NCBI GenBank assembly: GCA_002840765.1
Contig: PHCE01000017.1
Span: 1-64,000, forward strand
DNA length: 64,000 nucleotides
Source: Betaproteobacteria bacterium HGW-Betaproteobacteria-7
Lineage (GTDB): Bacteria; Pseudomonadota; Gammaproteobacteria; Burkholderiales; Rhodocyclaceae
Reading direction: 5' to 3'
The translations under genes and the position numbers were made by a program. Shown here one piece after another: positions 29,021 to 37,874 of the stretch; positions within the stretch are counted from its first letter, which is position 1; each line of letters begins with the position of its first letter. The notes beneath the pieces were generated by a model, which saw only the letters and a list, made by a program, of their open reading frames with translations, was not told where the DNA came from and did not search any database.

Positions 29021-30364
29021 TCAAGCCGGCAGGTCGAAGCCTTTGAGCTTGCGATACATATCCACTGCGTAGGAATCAGTCATCCCGGCGACGAAATCGG
29101 CAATCTGCAGCAAGCGGATATACGGATCGGCGTCAGGCTCGCCAGCATGGCCAAGGAATTGCACTGGCAGCAGCTGCAGCAACATACGCTCACGCGTGGT
29201 CATCCGGCCATGCCCTGCCCCTGCCTCGACGGCACCGGTGAACAGGCCGAGCAGCGCGCCGAGTACTTCGAAACCGGCGGTTTCGATTTCCAGCGCCGGG
29301 CGCGCCGTGTAGATGGTTTCCTTGGCCAGCCGCAGAACCGCCTGCAGCGGTACAGCAACCGGTGATTGGTCGAGCAGGTCTTCATCGAAGCGACCATCGA
29401 GAATCGCCGCCTCGTTTTCCAGAAACACCGCTGCAGCGCTTTCCAGCAACCGGCCGATGGCTTTGGCGCGCAGGTATTCGAGGCGCTCCTTCGGGTCATG
29501 CAGGCGCTCCAGCCGGCCGCCGCTGACCGTGCTGCCGGCCAGTTCGCCAAGCAGGCACTCGGCATCGCGATAAGGGACGAAGCCGAGCTTGGCAGCATCT
29601 TCCAGATCGACAATCAGGTAGCAGGTGTCGTCCGCCACCTCGACCAGGAAGGCCAGCGGATGGCGCCGCCAGGCGGTGCCCGGAAGGCGCTCGACCAAGC
29701 CGGTCGAATTGGCGACGGCGGCGAAGGCGTCAGCATCCTGCTGGAAGAAGCCGAATTTCTTGCCACTTTTGCCATCCAGTTCATCCTCAAGGGCAGACGG
29801 CCGGGGATATTTGGTGAATGTCGCCAGCACCGCGCTGGTTAGCTGCAGCCCGGGATTGGCCGGGTTCTGCAGTCGGGTGACGATGCGAAAGCCCTGGGCG
29901 TTGCCCTCGTAGCGCTCGAAGTCGGCGCGTTGCGCCGGCGTGAACGGATGGCGCTCGAGCAAGCCGGAACTGCGGAACCACTCGCGAATCGCATCTTCTC
30001 CGGCATGGCCGAACGGCGGATTACCGATGTCGTGGGCCAGGCAGGCGGCGGCGACAATGGCCCCGAAATCGCCCGATTCGACATGCTGCAGGCCGTGCCG
30101 GGCGATGATCTCGCGACCGACGACGGCGCCCAGCGAACGGCCGACGCAGCTGGCTTCCAGGCTGTGCGTCAGGCGCGTGCGGACGTAGTCGCTCTTCGAT
30201 AGAGGAAAAACCTGCGTCTTGTCCTTCAGCCGGCGGAAGGCCGAGGTGAAGACGATACGGTCGTAATCCTGCTGAAAGGCGGTCCGTTCCGGCGTGCCCG
30301 GTGCCTTGCCAGCGCCCGGCCGGTCGGCCGAGAGCAGTTTTTCCCAGATTTTTCTTTTGCCCAT
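29021..30364 (-). CDS. dgt: Deoxyguanosinetriphosphate triphosphohydrolase-like protein
   Basis: This 447-residue HD-domain protein hydrolyses dNTPs to deoxynucleosides and triphosphate. RTRLTHSLEAS gives the first metal His67, and AHDIGNPPFGHAGED gives the His111-Asp112 pair; the N-terminal FQQDYDRIVFTSAFRRLKDK is diagnostic of the Dgt family. It is shorter than the E. coli enzyme and belongs to the dGTPase-like type 2 group. It is 36 bases downstream of a thioesterase gene on the same strand. Confidence 0.92.
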   Translation of the reverse strand: MGKRKIWEKLLSADRPGAGKAPGTPERTAFQQDYDRIVFTSAFRRLKDKTQVFPLSKSDYVRTRLTHSLEASCVGRSLGAVVGREIIARHGLQHVESGDFGAIVAAACLAHDIGNPPFGHAGEDAIREWFRSSGLLERHPFTPAQRADFERYEGNAQGFRIVTRLQNPANPGLQLTSAVLATFTKYPRPSALEDELDGKSGKKFGFFQQDADAFAAVANSTGLVERLPGTAWRRHPLAFLVEVADDTCYLIVDLEDAAKLGFVPYRDAECLLGELAGSTVSGGRLERLHDPKERLEYLRAKAIGRLLESAAAVFLENEAAILDGRFDEDLLDQSPVAVPLQAVLRLAKETIYTARPALEIETAGFEVLGALLGLFTGAVEAGAGHGRMTTRERMLLQLLPVQFLGHAGEPDADPYIRLLQIADFVAGMTDSYAVDMYRKLKGFDLPA

Positions 30365-30400
30365 GCTGTGGTGGCTTTAGCGCGACGATGGGCTGCGAGT

Positions 30401-30805
30401 TTACTCTGCTTCCAGCACGGCCCGCACGCGATCGGGAATCGGTACCGACTTGCCGCTCTGGGTGTTCATCCAGACGATCTTGGCAGTGCCCTCGGCGAAC
30501 AGTTCGCCGTCAATAAGCATATCGACATGGCTCTGCACGCTGGAGCGCCCGGGGCGATCGACATAGGTACGGACTTCGACAGCGCCCGGGTAATTCATCG
30601 GCTTCAGGAAAGTACAGCCGGCATTGATGATCACCGGCCCATCGCCGCCAGGCCGCACTTGCACGCCCAGCGCCTCAATCCACTCTACCCGCGCCTGCTC
30701 CATGTAGCGGAAATAGACGGTGTTGTTGACGTGGCCGTAGGCGTCCATGTCGCCCCAGCGAATCGGCATGCTGGTTACATGCACAAGCTTGCGTTTATGT
30801 TCCAT
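30401..30805 (-). CDS. 4-hydroxybenzoyl-CoA thioesterase-like hotdog protein
   Basis: This 134-residue hotdog-fold acyl-CoA thioesterase has the signature RWGDMDAYGHVNNTVYFRYM, in which the Asp/His region forms the active site, and it continues with EQARVEWIEALG. Substrate is unknown; relatives hydrolyse short or branched acyl-CoAs. The start at ATG 30805 gives normal family length though no clear ribosome site is seen. It is divergent from the ETF-QO gene, whose product serves acyl-CoA oxidation, so a link to fatty acid metabolism is plausible. Confidence 0.85.
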   Translation of the reverse strand: MEHKRKLVHVTSMPIRWGDMDAYGHVNNTVYFRYMEQARVEWIEALGVQVRPGGDGPVIINAGCTFLKPMNYPGAVEVRTYVDRPGRSSVQSHVDMLIDGELFAEGTAKIVWMNTQSGKSVPIPDRVRAVLEAE

Positions 30806-30855
30806 ATTGGTAGATGTCTGCAGGGGTTGATCAATGTTTGTCCATACTGTACCGT

Positions 30856-30875
30856 ATTGTTTACAGCGCAACAAT
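30856..30875. promoter_or_regulatory. Inverted repeat before the ETF-QO gene
   Basis: ATTGTT and AACAAT flank eight bases, 18 bases upstream of the start codon at 30893 and next to its AAAGGAG ribosome site. The location suits an operator in the divergent thioesterase/ETF-QO region. Confidence 0.4.
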
Positions 30876-30892
30876 AATTCAAAGGAGACAGC

Positions 30893-32536
30893 ATGCAACG
30901 CGAAGCCATGGAATTCGACGTCGTCATCGTCGGCGGCGGCCCGGCCGGTCTGGCCTCGGCCATCCGGCTCAAGCAACTGGCGGCGGAAAAAGGCAGCGAA
31001 CTCGCCGTCTGCCTGATCGAGAAAGGCGCCGAAATCGGCGCCCATATTCTTTCCGGTGCCGTCATGGATCCGCGCGCGCTGACCGAGTTGCTGCCCAACT
31101 GGAAAGAAGATGGCGCGCCGCTCAATGCGCCGGTCTGCGAAGACCGCTTCTTCATCTTCTCCGAAACCGGCGCTACGCGCCTGCCCAATTCGCTGCTGCC
31201 GCAGTGCTTCCACAACGAAGGCAACTATGTCATCTCGCTTGGCAACGTCTGCCGCTGGCTCGGTGAGCAGGCCGAGGCGCTAGGTGTGGAAATTTACCCC
31301 GGCTTCGCTGGCGCCGAAGTGCTGTTCGACGACAACGGCGCGGTCCGGGGCATCGCCACCGGCGACATGGGCCGCTTGCACGACGGGTCCGAAGGCCCGA
31401 ACTTCCAGGTCGGCATGGAGCTACTCGGCAAGTACACCTTTTTCGCCGAAGGCTGCCGCGGCCATCTCGGCAAGCAGCTGATCGAGAAATTCGACCTCGA
31501 CCGCGATGCCGACCCGCAGACCTATGGCATCGGCCTCAAGGAACTGTGGGAAGTCCAGCCAGACAAACACCAGGCCGGCCTCGTCGTGCACAGCGGCGGC
31601 TGGCCGATGGACGCGGCAACCTACGGTGGCGGGTTTCTCTACCATCTGGAGAACAATCAGGTCGCCGTCGGCTTCGTCGTCGGCCTCGGCTATGAGAATC
31701 CGCATCTGTCGCCCTATGAAGAATTCCAGCGCTTCAAGACGCACCCGGAAATCCGCAAGTTCCTCGACGGCGGCAAGCGCATTTCCTACGGTGCCCGGGC
31801 ACTGACCGCCGGCGGCCTGCAGTCGCTGCCAAACACCATCTTTCCCGGCGGCGTGCTGGTCGGCGACGATGCCGGCTTCCTTAACGCCGCCCGCATCAAG
31901 GGCTCGCACTGCGCCATCAAGACCGGCGCGTTGGCCGCCGAAGCCTGTTTTACTGCACTGCAGGCCGGCCGCCAGCACGACGAATTGACCGCCTACCCGG
32001 AAGCCTTCCGCAACAGCTGGCTGTACGACGAACTGCATGAGGCGCGCAACTTCAAGCCGTGGATGGCCAAGGGCCTGAAGCTCGGCTCGATCATGTTCGG
32101 TATCGATCAACTGCTTTTCCGCGGCAAGGCGCCGTGGACGCTGCACCACAGCAAGCCGGACCACGCCAAGCTGAAACCGGCCGCCGACTGCCCGAAGATC
32201 GATTATCCGAAGCCGGATGGCGTGATCACCTTCGATCGCCTGTCTTCGGTCTTCCTGTCTTCCACCAATCACGAGGAAGACCAGCCCTGCCATCTGCAGT
32301 TGAAGGATGCGGCGGTGCCGATCAGCATCAATCTGGCGCAATACGATGCACCGGAACAACGCTTCTGCCCGGCCGGCGTTTATGAAATCCTGCGTGATGA
32401 CACTGGCACGCCGCGCTTGCAGATCAACGCGCAGAACTGCGTACACTGCAAAACCTGCGATATCAAGGATCCAACGCAAAATATCAACTGGGTAACGCCG
32501 CAAGGCGGCGAAGGACCGACCTATCCGAACATGTGA
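30893..32536 (+). CDS. Electron transfer flavoprotein-ubiquinone oxidoreductase
   Basis: This 547-residue membrane-associated enzyme passes electrons from reduced ETF, produced by acyl-CoA and other dehydrogenases, to ubiquinone. VVIVGGGPAGLASAIRLKQL at residues 10-29 is the FAD dinucleotide fold, and IGAHILSGAVMDPRAL follows. The C-terminus has the ferredoxin-like cluster region with NCVHCKTCDIKDPTQNINW, supplying Cys ligands to a [4Fe-4S] centre, and ends in GGEGPTYPNM as in the family. The start is supported by AAAGGAG. The divergent thioesterase fits a role in acyl-CoA degradation. Confidence 0.95.
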   Translation: MQREAMEFDVVIVGGGPAGLASAIRLKQLAAEKGSELAVCLIEKGAEIGAHILSGAVMDPRALTELLPNWKEDGAPLNAPVCEDRFFIFSETGATRLPNSLLPQCFHNEGNYVISLGNVCRWLGEQAEALGVEIYPGFAGAEVLFDDNGAVRGIATGDMGRLHDGSEGPNFQVGMELLGKYTFFAEGCRGHLGKQLIEKFDLDRDADPQTYGIGLKELWEVQPDKHQAGLVVHSGGWPMDAATYGGGFLYHLENNQVAVGFVVGLGYENPHLSPYEEFQRFKTHPEIRKFLDGGKRISYGARALTAGGLQSLPNTIFPGGVLVGDDAGFLNAARIKGSHCAIKTGALAAEACFTALQAGRQHDELTAYPEAFRNSWLYDELHEARNFKPWMAKGLKLGSIMFGIDQLLFRGKAPWTLHHSKPDHAKLKPAADCPKIDYPKPDGVITFDRLSSVFLSSTNHEEDQPCHLQLKDAAVPISINLAQYDAPEQRFCPAGVYEILRDDTGTPRLQINAQNCVHCKTCDIKDPTQNINWVTPQGGEGPTYPNM

Positions 32537-32579
32537 TGCTTTATAATCCGCCGGCTAAACCCCTTAGGGAGAACAACAC

Positions 32580-33377
32580 ATGGGCTTTCTTGCCGACAAG
32601 AAGATTCTGATTACCGGACTGCTGTCCAAACACTCCATTGCCTATGGCATAGCCAAGGCCTGCCATCGCGAAGGTGCTCAACTGGCCTTCAGCTACCAGA
32701 ACGAGCGCTTCATCGATCGCATCAACAAGTTTTCTGCCGAATTCGACAGCAACCTGGTGTTCCCGCTGGATGTCGGCAGCGACGAACAGATCACCGACCT
32801 GTTCGTTGAACTGGGCAAGCACTGGGACGGCCTCGACGGCCTGGTCCACTCCATCGCCTACGCGCCGACCGAATCGATTGAAGGCGACTTCCTCGAAGGC
32901 ATGTCGCGCGAATCTTTCCGCATCGCCCACGAGATCTCCTCGTACAGCTACCCGGCGCTGGTCAAGGCCGCCCGGCCGATGATGCAGGGCCGCAAGAGCG
33001 CCGCCCTCGCCCTCTCCTACCTGGGCGCTGAGCGCACCATGCCGAACTACAACACCATGGGTCTGGCCAAGGCCAGCCTGGAAGCCGCCACGCGCTACCT
33101 GGCCTTCTGCCTCGGCCCCGAAGGCATCCGCGCCAACGCCATTTCCGCTGGTCCGATCAAGACCCTGGCGGCATCCGGCATTGGCAACTTCGGCAAGCTG
33201 CTCTCCTACAACTCGCACCATGCGCCGCTGCGCCGCAACGTCACCATCGAGGAGGTCGGCAACGCCGCCGCCTTCATGCTGTCCGACCTGGCCAGCGGCA
33301 TCACCGGCGAAATCCTCTATGTCGATGGCGGCATGAACACCACTGCCCTCGGCAACGCCGAGCCGCTGCCGGCCTGA
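32580..33377 (+). CDS. fabI: Enoyl-[acyl-carrier-protein] reductase (NADH)
   Basis: This 265-residue short-chain dehydrogenase catalyses the last reduction in fatty-acid elongation and is the target of triclosan-type inhibitors. The catalytic pattern Tyr147, Tyr157-x6-Lys164 is intact in [19 protein letters not shown], and the N-terminal [15 protein letters not shown] is the FabI-specific cofactor loop. A ribosome site GGGAGA lies upstream, and TATAAT at 32542-32547 may be its -10 box in the 43-base gap after ETF-QO. A strong terminator follows. Confidence 0.95.
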   Translation: MGFLADKKILITGLLSKHSIAYGIAKACHREGAQLAFSYQNERFIDRINKFSAEFDSNLVFPLDVGSDEQITDLFVELGKHWDGLDGLVHSIAYAPTESIEGDFLEGMSRESFRIAHEISSYSYPALVKAARPMMQGRKSAALALSYLGAERTMPNYNTMGLAKASLEAATRYLAFCLGPEGIRANAISAGPIKTLAASGIGNFGKLLSYNSHHAPLRRNVTIEEVGNAAAFMLSDLASGITGEILYVDGGMNTTALGNAEPLPA

Positions 33378-33393
33378 CCTCATACGGCAAGCA

Positions 33394-33430
33394 AAACGCC
33401 GACACGGCATATGCCGGTCGGCGTTTTTTT
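33394..33430. terminator. Rho-independent terminator after fabI
   Basis: A stem with arms AACGCCGAC and GTCGGCGTT, extended by CGGCATATGCCG in the centre, ends in a run of seven T on the plus strand and is flanked by A residues on the other side. It separates convergent fabI and ppiD and may work in both directions. Confidence 0.85.
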
Positions 33431-33476
33431 CGGCCTGCTCGGAACCGGAGCCGTCAGTGACGGCCCCGGCCAATGA

Positions 33477-35357
33477 TCACTTGTTCTCCAGCGCGGCCTG
33501 ATTGATTTCCACTTTGTAGCGGTTACGCAGGGCAGCCAAGTAGAGGCGCAGTTCTTCCTGCGCCGAGAAGTTGTCCAGTTGCCCCTGCAATGCCTTGCGG
33601 CTTGCCTCGTCGAGTGCCGCTCCGGCATCAACACGGTTCAGGCGGAACAGCGCATACCCGGCACCCGGCAACTCGACACCGGCATAGCTGGGCAGTTTCC
33701 CGGCATCCATGCGGAAGACGACCGGCACAGCCGGCGGCGGCAGCAGACGGGAATCGAGACGCGAAACCAGTTTGCCGGCGCTCCAGGACTGACCATCTTC
33801 GCCATTCTTCAGCGCGGCAAGACGAGCTTCGCCTGCCTGACGGGCCATCGCCTGCGCTTCCTGGCGCCGCAGCAGGGTTTCAATGCTGGCCTTGAGCCCG
33901 ACAAATTCCTGCAGGGCCGCCGGGCGATAATCGACGACCCGTGCGGCAACCAGCGTGTTCGTGGCAATTTCCACTGCTTCCGTATTGCGCCGGTTCTTGG
34001 TCGAATCCTCACTAAACAGCGAGGCCAGAAGCTTCTCGTTGGCCAGCGGGCCGTTGGCCGCATTGGGCTGGCGTTCCAGCCAGCCGGAGCGGTTAATCTT
34101 GAGCTTGAAGGTCTCGGCGACGGGCGCCAGGCTATCGGCCTGTTCATAGACGGTGTTGCTGAAAGCCTCAGCGGCTTCGGCAAATTTGCGCGAGGCGGCG
34201 GTCTTTTTCAGATCGGCCTCAATCTGGCTGCGCACTTCGGCCAGCTGCTTCAGCTTGGCCGCACGGATGCCGGACACCTTGATGATATGGAAACCGAAAT
34301 CGGATTCGATGACGCCGGAAACTTCGCCCTCAGCAAGCGTGAAAGCCGAGTCCTCGAAGGGCTTGACCATCATGCCGCGCGCGAAGTAACCGAGATCGCC
34401 GCCCTTGCTGGCCGAACCCGGGTCATCGGAATTTTTGCCGGCGAGTTCGGCAAAGCTGCCCGGATTCTTGCGGATCTCCGCCAGCAACTCCTCGGCCTTC
34501 AGGCGCGCCTTGTCGGCACCGAGTTTTTCCGATGCCACCAGGATGTGGCTGGCGCGGCGCTCCTCGGGCTGCTCGAACTGATTGCGATGGCCCTCATACC
34601 AGGCCTGAATCTCGGCATCGCTGACGCTCAGTTGATCGCTGATGGCATCCATGGACAGCACGACGTATTCGGCCACAGCCTGTTCCGGCATCTGGAACTG
34701 CTTGCTGTTTTCATCGTAATACTTGCGCGCTGCGTCGTCGGCCAGCTTGACCTTGTCGAGATGGCTTTCGAGACTGATGAGCACTTCCGAGACGTCGCGT
34801 TTTTCCGTTTGCAGCGCCAGGATGCGGGCGACCGAGGCGTTGGCGTTGATGGTGGAGCGGGCGACCGAACCGGCCAGTTGCTGCAACGTCAGGTCCTGGC
34901 GCAGTTGAGCTTCGAAACCGGCCGGCGTCATGCCCTGGGCGCGCAGGGCAGCCTCGTAGCGTTCGTTGGAAAAACTGCCGTCGACATTGAAGGCCTGGAT
35001 GCCGAGGATGGTCTGGCGGATCGCCTCGTCGCTGACGAACATCCGGTTCTTGGTCGCTTCCAGCATCAACAGACGCTGGTTGATCAGATCGTCGAGGATG
35101 GCCTTGCGCGCTTCCGGTGCCTCGAGCATCTTCGCGTTGTACTGCTCGCCGAGCTGGGTCCGCAGGCGCTCCTGCTGTTCACGCAGGGCTTCCTGATATT
35201 GCTGCTGGCTGATCGTCAGATCACCGATTTTTGCCACGTCGCCAGCCGAACCCGGGTCACGGACATAGGATTCGAGGCCGAAAAAAGCGAAGGTGATGGC
35301 GATCAGACCAAGAATCGCCTGGGTGATGATCTTGTTATTGCGGATTGCGTCGAACAT
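33477..35357 (-). CDS. ppiD: Periplasmic folding chaperone / peptidyl-prolyl isomerase PpiD
   Basis: This 626-residue SurA-like protein is anchored by one N-terminal helix (residues 13-30, [18 protein letters not shown]) with the bulk in the periplasm, where it assists folding of exported proteins at the Sec exit. The N-terminal chaperone module (SurA_N) is followed by a parvulin domain near residues 265-360 ([50 protein letters not shown]) and a C-terminal module. The length matches PpiD. No ribosome site stands out. It converges with fabI across a terminator. Confidence 0.93.
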   Translation of the reverse strand: MFDAIRNNKIITQAILGLIAITFAFFGLESYVRDPGSAGDVAKIGDLTISQQQYQEALREQQERLRTQLGEQYNAKMLEAPEARKAILDDLINQRLLMLEATKNRMFVSDEAIRQTILGIQAFNVDGSFSNERYEAALRAQGMTPAGFEAQLRQDLTLQQLAGSVARSTINANASVARILALQTEKRDVSEVLISLESHLDKVKLADDAARKYYDENSKQFQMPEQAVAEYVVLSMDAISDQLSVSDAEIQAWYEGHRNQFEQPEERRASHILVASEKLGADKARLKAEELLAEIRKNPGSFAELAGKNSDDPGSASKGGDLGYFARGMMVKPFEDSAFTLAEGEVSGVIESDFGFHIIKVSGIRAAKLKQLAEVRSQIEADLKKTAASRKFAEAAEAFSNTVYEQADSLAPVAETFKLKINRSGWLERQPNAANGPLANEKLLASLFSEDSTKNRRNTEAVEIATNTLVAARVVDYRPAALQEFVGLKASIETLLRRQEAQAMARQAGEARLAALKNGEDGQSWSAGKLVSRLDSRLLPPPAVPVVFRMDAGKLPSYAGVELPGAGYALFRLNRVDAGAALDEASRKALQGQLDNFSAQEELRLYLAALRNRYKVEINQAALENK

Positions 35358-35449
35358 GACGAGAAAATCCTTCGAAATCGTTCAGGACGGCAGGGCGCGG
35401 CCTGCCAAAAGTTGGCAATGATACCGTAGTTTGCCGGCCCTTCCCCGTC

Positions 35450-36868
35450 TCAGGCGGCGTCGATGATCCTTCCCAGACGGCGCACGGCGTCATCGATCTC
35501 CGGTGTATGCGGATTCCCGCAATTGAGGCGCAGACAGTTGCGATACATGCCGCTGGCCGAGAAAAGTTCGCCCGGCACATAAGCGAGGTTCTCGGCGATC
35601 GCCCGCTCATAGATTTGCGAGGTGTCGACATGCTCGGGCAATTCGACCCACAGGACATAACCGCCTTGCGGCTGCGAAATGCGGGTTGCCGCCGGAAAAT
35701 GCCGGCTGACCGATGCTTGCATGGCAGCGACCTGCTGCTCGTAGATCCGGCGCAACCCGCGCAAGTGACGCTCGAAGGCGGTCGAGGCGAGGTATTCGGC
35801 GAGGACGTTTTGGGTGATCGGATTGGTTCCGCCACTGGAGACGGTTTTCTGCAGCGCGATCGCCGGACGGTAGCGCCCTGCCGCGACGAAGCCGATGCGC
35901 AACGACGGTGACAGGCTCTTGGAAAACGACGAGCACAGCATGACGTTGCCGGCGGTATCGAAAGCCTTGATCGGCCATGGTCGCTGCGAGCCGAAATGCA
36001 GATCGCCGTAGATGTCGTCTTCGATCAGTGCGATGCCGCGCGCCGCCGTCAGCACTGCCAGCTGGCGTTTCTTCTTGTCAGGCATGACGCTGCCGAGCGG
36101 ATTGCTGGCGTTCGGCACCAGCAGACAGGCGGCGATGCCACCGTGACGGCTGGCCAGTTCCAGCGCTTCCACTGACAGGCCGTGGCGGGGGTCGGTCGGG
36201 ATTTCCAGGGCGCGTAGCCCCAACGTTTCCAGCAATTGCAGCATCAGGTAGTAGCCCGGCGACTCGACGGCAACGGTATCGCCCGGCTTGGTCACCGCCC
36301 GCAGACACAGGCCGAGGGCTTCGGTGCACGAATTGGTGATGACGATCTCGTCGCTGGCCAGCGGCCCACCCCAGGCCAAAGAACGGCGGACCAGCTGGCG
36401 AACCAGCGCCGGCTCATTCATGTTCACGTGACTGCCACCTTCAAGCAACTTCGGATACCGCCGGGCAACACCGGCGTACAGCCGCTGCAGTGCCGCCACC
36501 GGCAATAGCTGCGGCGCTGGCAGGGCCGCGGCCAGCGGTGCCACCAACGGCTTGCAACCGGCTTGCAGGACGCGTACCAGGCGCTCCGTGACATCGACCG
36601 GCACCGCCGTTTCCGGTGTTGCCCGTGGACTGGGTTCCGCCCGTGCCGGTCCCGGGCGGCGCACGAAATAACCTGATTGCGGTCGGGCCTCGACCAGCCC
36701 GCGACTCTCCAACTGGCGCAGCGCCTGCACCACCGTCGACACCGACAGCCGACGTTCCTGCGACAGGCGCCGCACCGATGGCAGGCGCTCGCCGTGGCGC
36801 AAGGCGCCGTCGGCCATCATGCCTTCCAACTCGGCGGCCAGCTTCTCGTAACGCAGCAATTCACTCAT
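35450..36868 (-). CDS. MocR-type regulator (GntR helix-turn-helix fused to PLP aminotransferase domain)
   Basis: This 472-residue protein has an N-terminal GntR winged helix (residues 1-75, GERLPSVRRLSQERRLSVST) joined to a fold-type I aminotransferase domain. It keeps the PLP Lys in SSFSKSLSPSLRIGF and the NASNPLG loop. Such proteins usually act as regulators that sense PLP or an amino compound rather than as enzymes. It is divergent from a DUF2917 gene, and a pair of 15-base direct repeats starts ten bases before its start codon, so autoregulation and control of the neighbour are likely. Confidence 0.9.
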   Translation of the reverse strand: MSELLRYEKLAAELEGMMADGALRHGERLPSVRRLSQERRLSVSTVVQALRQLESRGLVEARPQSGYFVRRPGPARAEPSPRATPETAVPVDVTERLVRVLQAGCKPLVAPLAAALPAPQLLPVAALQRLYAGVARRYPKLLEGGSHVNMNEPALVRQLVRRSLAWGGPLASDEIVITNSCTEALGLCLRAVTKPGDTVAVESPGYYLMLQLLETLGLRALEIPTDPRHGLSVEALELASRHGGIAACLLVPNASNPLGSVMPDKKKRQLAVLTAARGIALIEDDIYGDLHFGSQRPWPIKAFDTAGNVMLCSSFSKSLSPSLRIGFVAAGRYRPAIALQKTVSSGGTNPITQNVLAEYLASTAFERHLRGLRRIYEQQVAAMQASVSRHFPAATRISQPQGGYVLWVELPEHVDTSQIYERAIAENLAYVPGELFSASGMYRNCLRLNCGNPHTPEIDDAVRRLGRIIDAA

Positions 36869-36877
36869 CGGGAGTCA

Positions 36878-36917
36878 CCAATACAGTTGGCATGTTTTAC
36901 GGCCAGTACAGTTGCCA
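36878..36917. promoter_or_regulatory. Direct repeats, candidate MocR operator
   Basis: CCAATACAGTTGGCA (36878-36892) and CCAGTACAGTTGCCA (36903-36917) match at 13 of 15 positions with starts 25 bases apart. A related inverted half (TTGGCACTGTATCACTGG, 36953-36970) lies further downstream. MocR proteins typically bind direct repeats of this kind in divergent regions. Confidence 0.65.
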
Positions 36918-37016
36918 AATATAACGACTGTGCTGGTCACAATTTCATTTCATTGGCACTGTATCACTGGCCGAGCGGAATCTACACTGCCTGCCATAGT
37001 CCAGCCGGAGAACGCC

Positions 37017-37325
37017 ATGAAAATCGACCTGGGTTCCGGTGAGCTTTGCCTCGCCGACAACCGCCCGCTATCGCTGCGCGACGCACGCGGTCTGCGCATC
37101 GTCTGCATGGCGGGCACCATCTGGCTGACCGTCGAGGGCGAGGCCGGCGATGTCTTCCTCCGCCCCGGCCAAAGCCATTGCATTGTCAGTAATGGACTGG
37201 CACTGATCGAGAGCATCGGTAGCGGACGGATTCGCCTGGAGCGGCCACAGCGCCTCGCCGGCCTGCGCCAGCACCTGGCCCGGCTGGCCGGCGCCTGGCA
37301 TCCGATCAGGCTCGGCCTCTCCTGA
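37017..37325 (+). CDS. DUF2917 domain protein
   Basis: This 102-residue protein has a small cupin-like beta fold typical of DUF2917: LRIVCMAGTIWLTVEGEAGD, then VFLRPGQSHCIVSNGLALIE. Function is unknown. The start at 37017 has CCGGAG seven bases upstream. It is divergent from the MocR-type regulator with shared direct repeats between them, so it is the probable target of that regulator. Confidence 0.8.
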   Translation: MKIDLGSGELCLADNRPLSLRDARGLRIVCMAGTIWLTVEGEAGDVFLRPGQSHCIVSNGLALIESIGSGRIRLERPQRLAGLRQHLARLAGAWHPIRLGLS

Positions 37326-37466
37326 AAGCGTTGCCGACGACGGATTTCGCCGGCGGGTAGCGATTTCCCCACTGACCCGCAGCGGCGCTCTGCGGCATAA
37401 TTCGGGCTTCGGCTGACGACGGCAGATGTTTTGCCCGCAGCACTCAACCCGACGGAGATTCCGCCC

Positions 37467-37796
37467 ATGACGCACATCGATATCGACGGCGCCATTCGCT
37501 CACACAATTACTGGCGTCGCCAGTTCATCAACGCCTTCGCCGGCGGCGACTACGCCGACATGCCTTTATCCGAGCATCGCGGCTGCACTCTCGCCGCAGC
37601 ATTGCACAACGCCACGGGCGCCGCCGATGTCCGGCAACTGGTCGCCATCCACGACCGTTTTCACTGGCTGGCCAACGAGATCGTCGATCTCAGCAACAAC
37701 GGTCTGGGCAATGCCGCCGACCTGCTGCTGCCGGAACTCAACGAAGCCTCGCACCAACTGGTCGTCCAGCTCGACAAGCTGCGCGAATATCGCTAA
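37467..37796 (+). CDS. Stand-alone CZB (chemoreceptor zinc-binding) domain protein
   Basis: This 109-residue protein is a single CZB domain: His13 (AIRSHNYWRRQF), Cys40 (GCTLAAALHN), and His61 and His65 (IHDRFHWLANEI) give the 3-His/1-Cys zinc site of the family. CZB domains usually sit at the ends of chemoreceptors or diguanylate cyclases, where they sense zinc or hypochlorite. Here nothing else is attached, so it may act in trans on a receptor or cyclase. The start at 37467 has GGAG upstream. A terminator follows. Confidence 0.8.
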   Translation: MTHIDIDGAIRSHNYWRRQFINAFAGGDYADMPLSEHRGCTLAAALHNATGAADVRQLVAIHDRFHWLANEIVDLSNNGLGNAADLLLPELNEASHQLVVQLDKLREYR

Positions 37797-37828
37797 AGCT
37801 GAGCTTTCCGGCGCCCGACGCCAGGCGT

Positions 37829-37860
37829 AAAAAAAGGAACTCCGCGGAGTTCCTTTTTTG
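37829..37860. terminator. Bidirectional terminator between CZB gene and purL
   Basis: A perfect palindrome GGAACTCCGCGGAGTTCC is flanked by A and T runs of seven, so it can terminate both the plus-strand CZB gene and the convergent purL. Confidence 0.9.
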
Positions 37861-37874
37861 TTGGTCGGTGCGGC

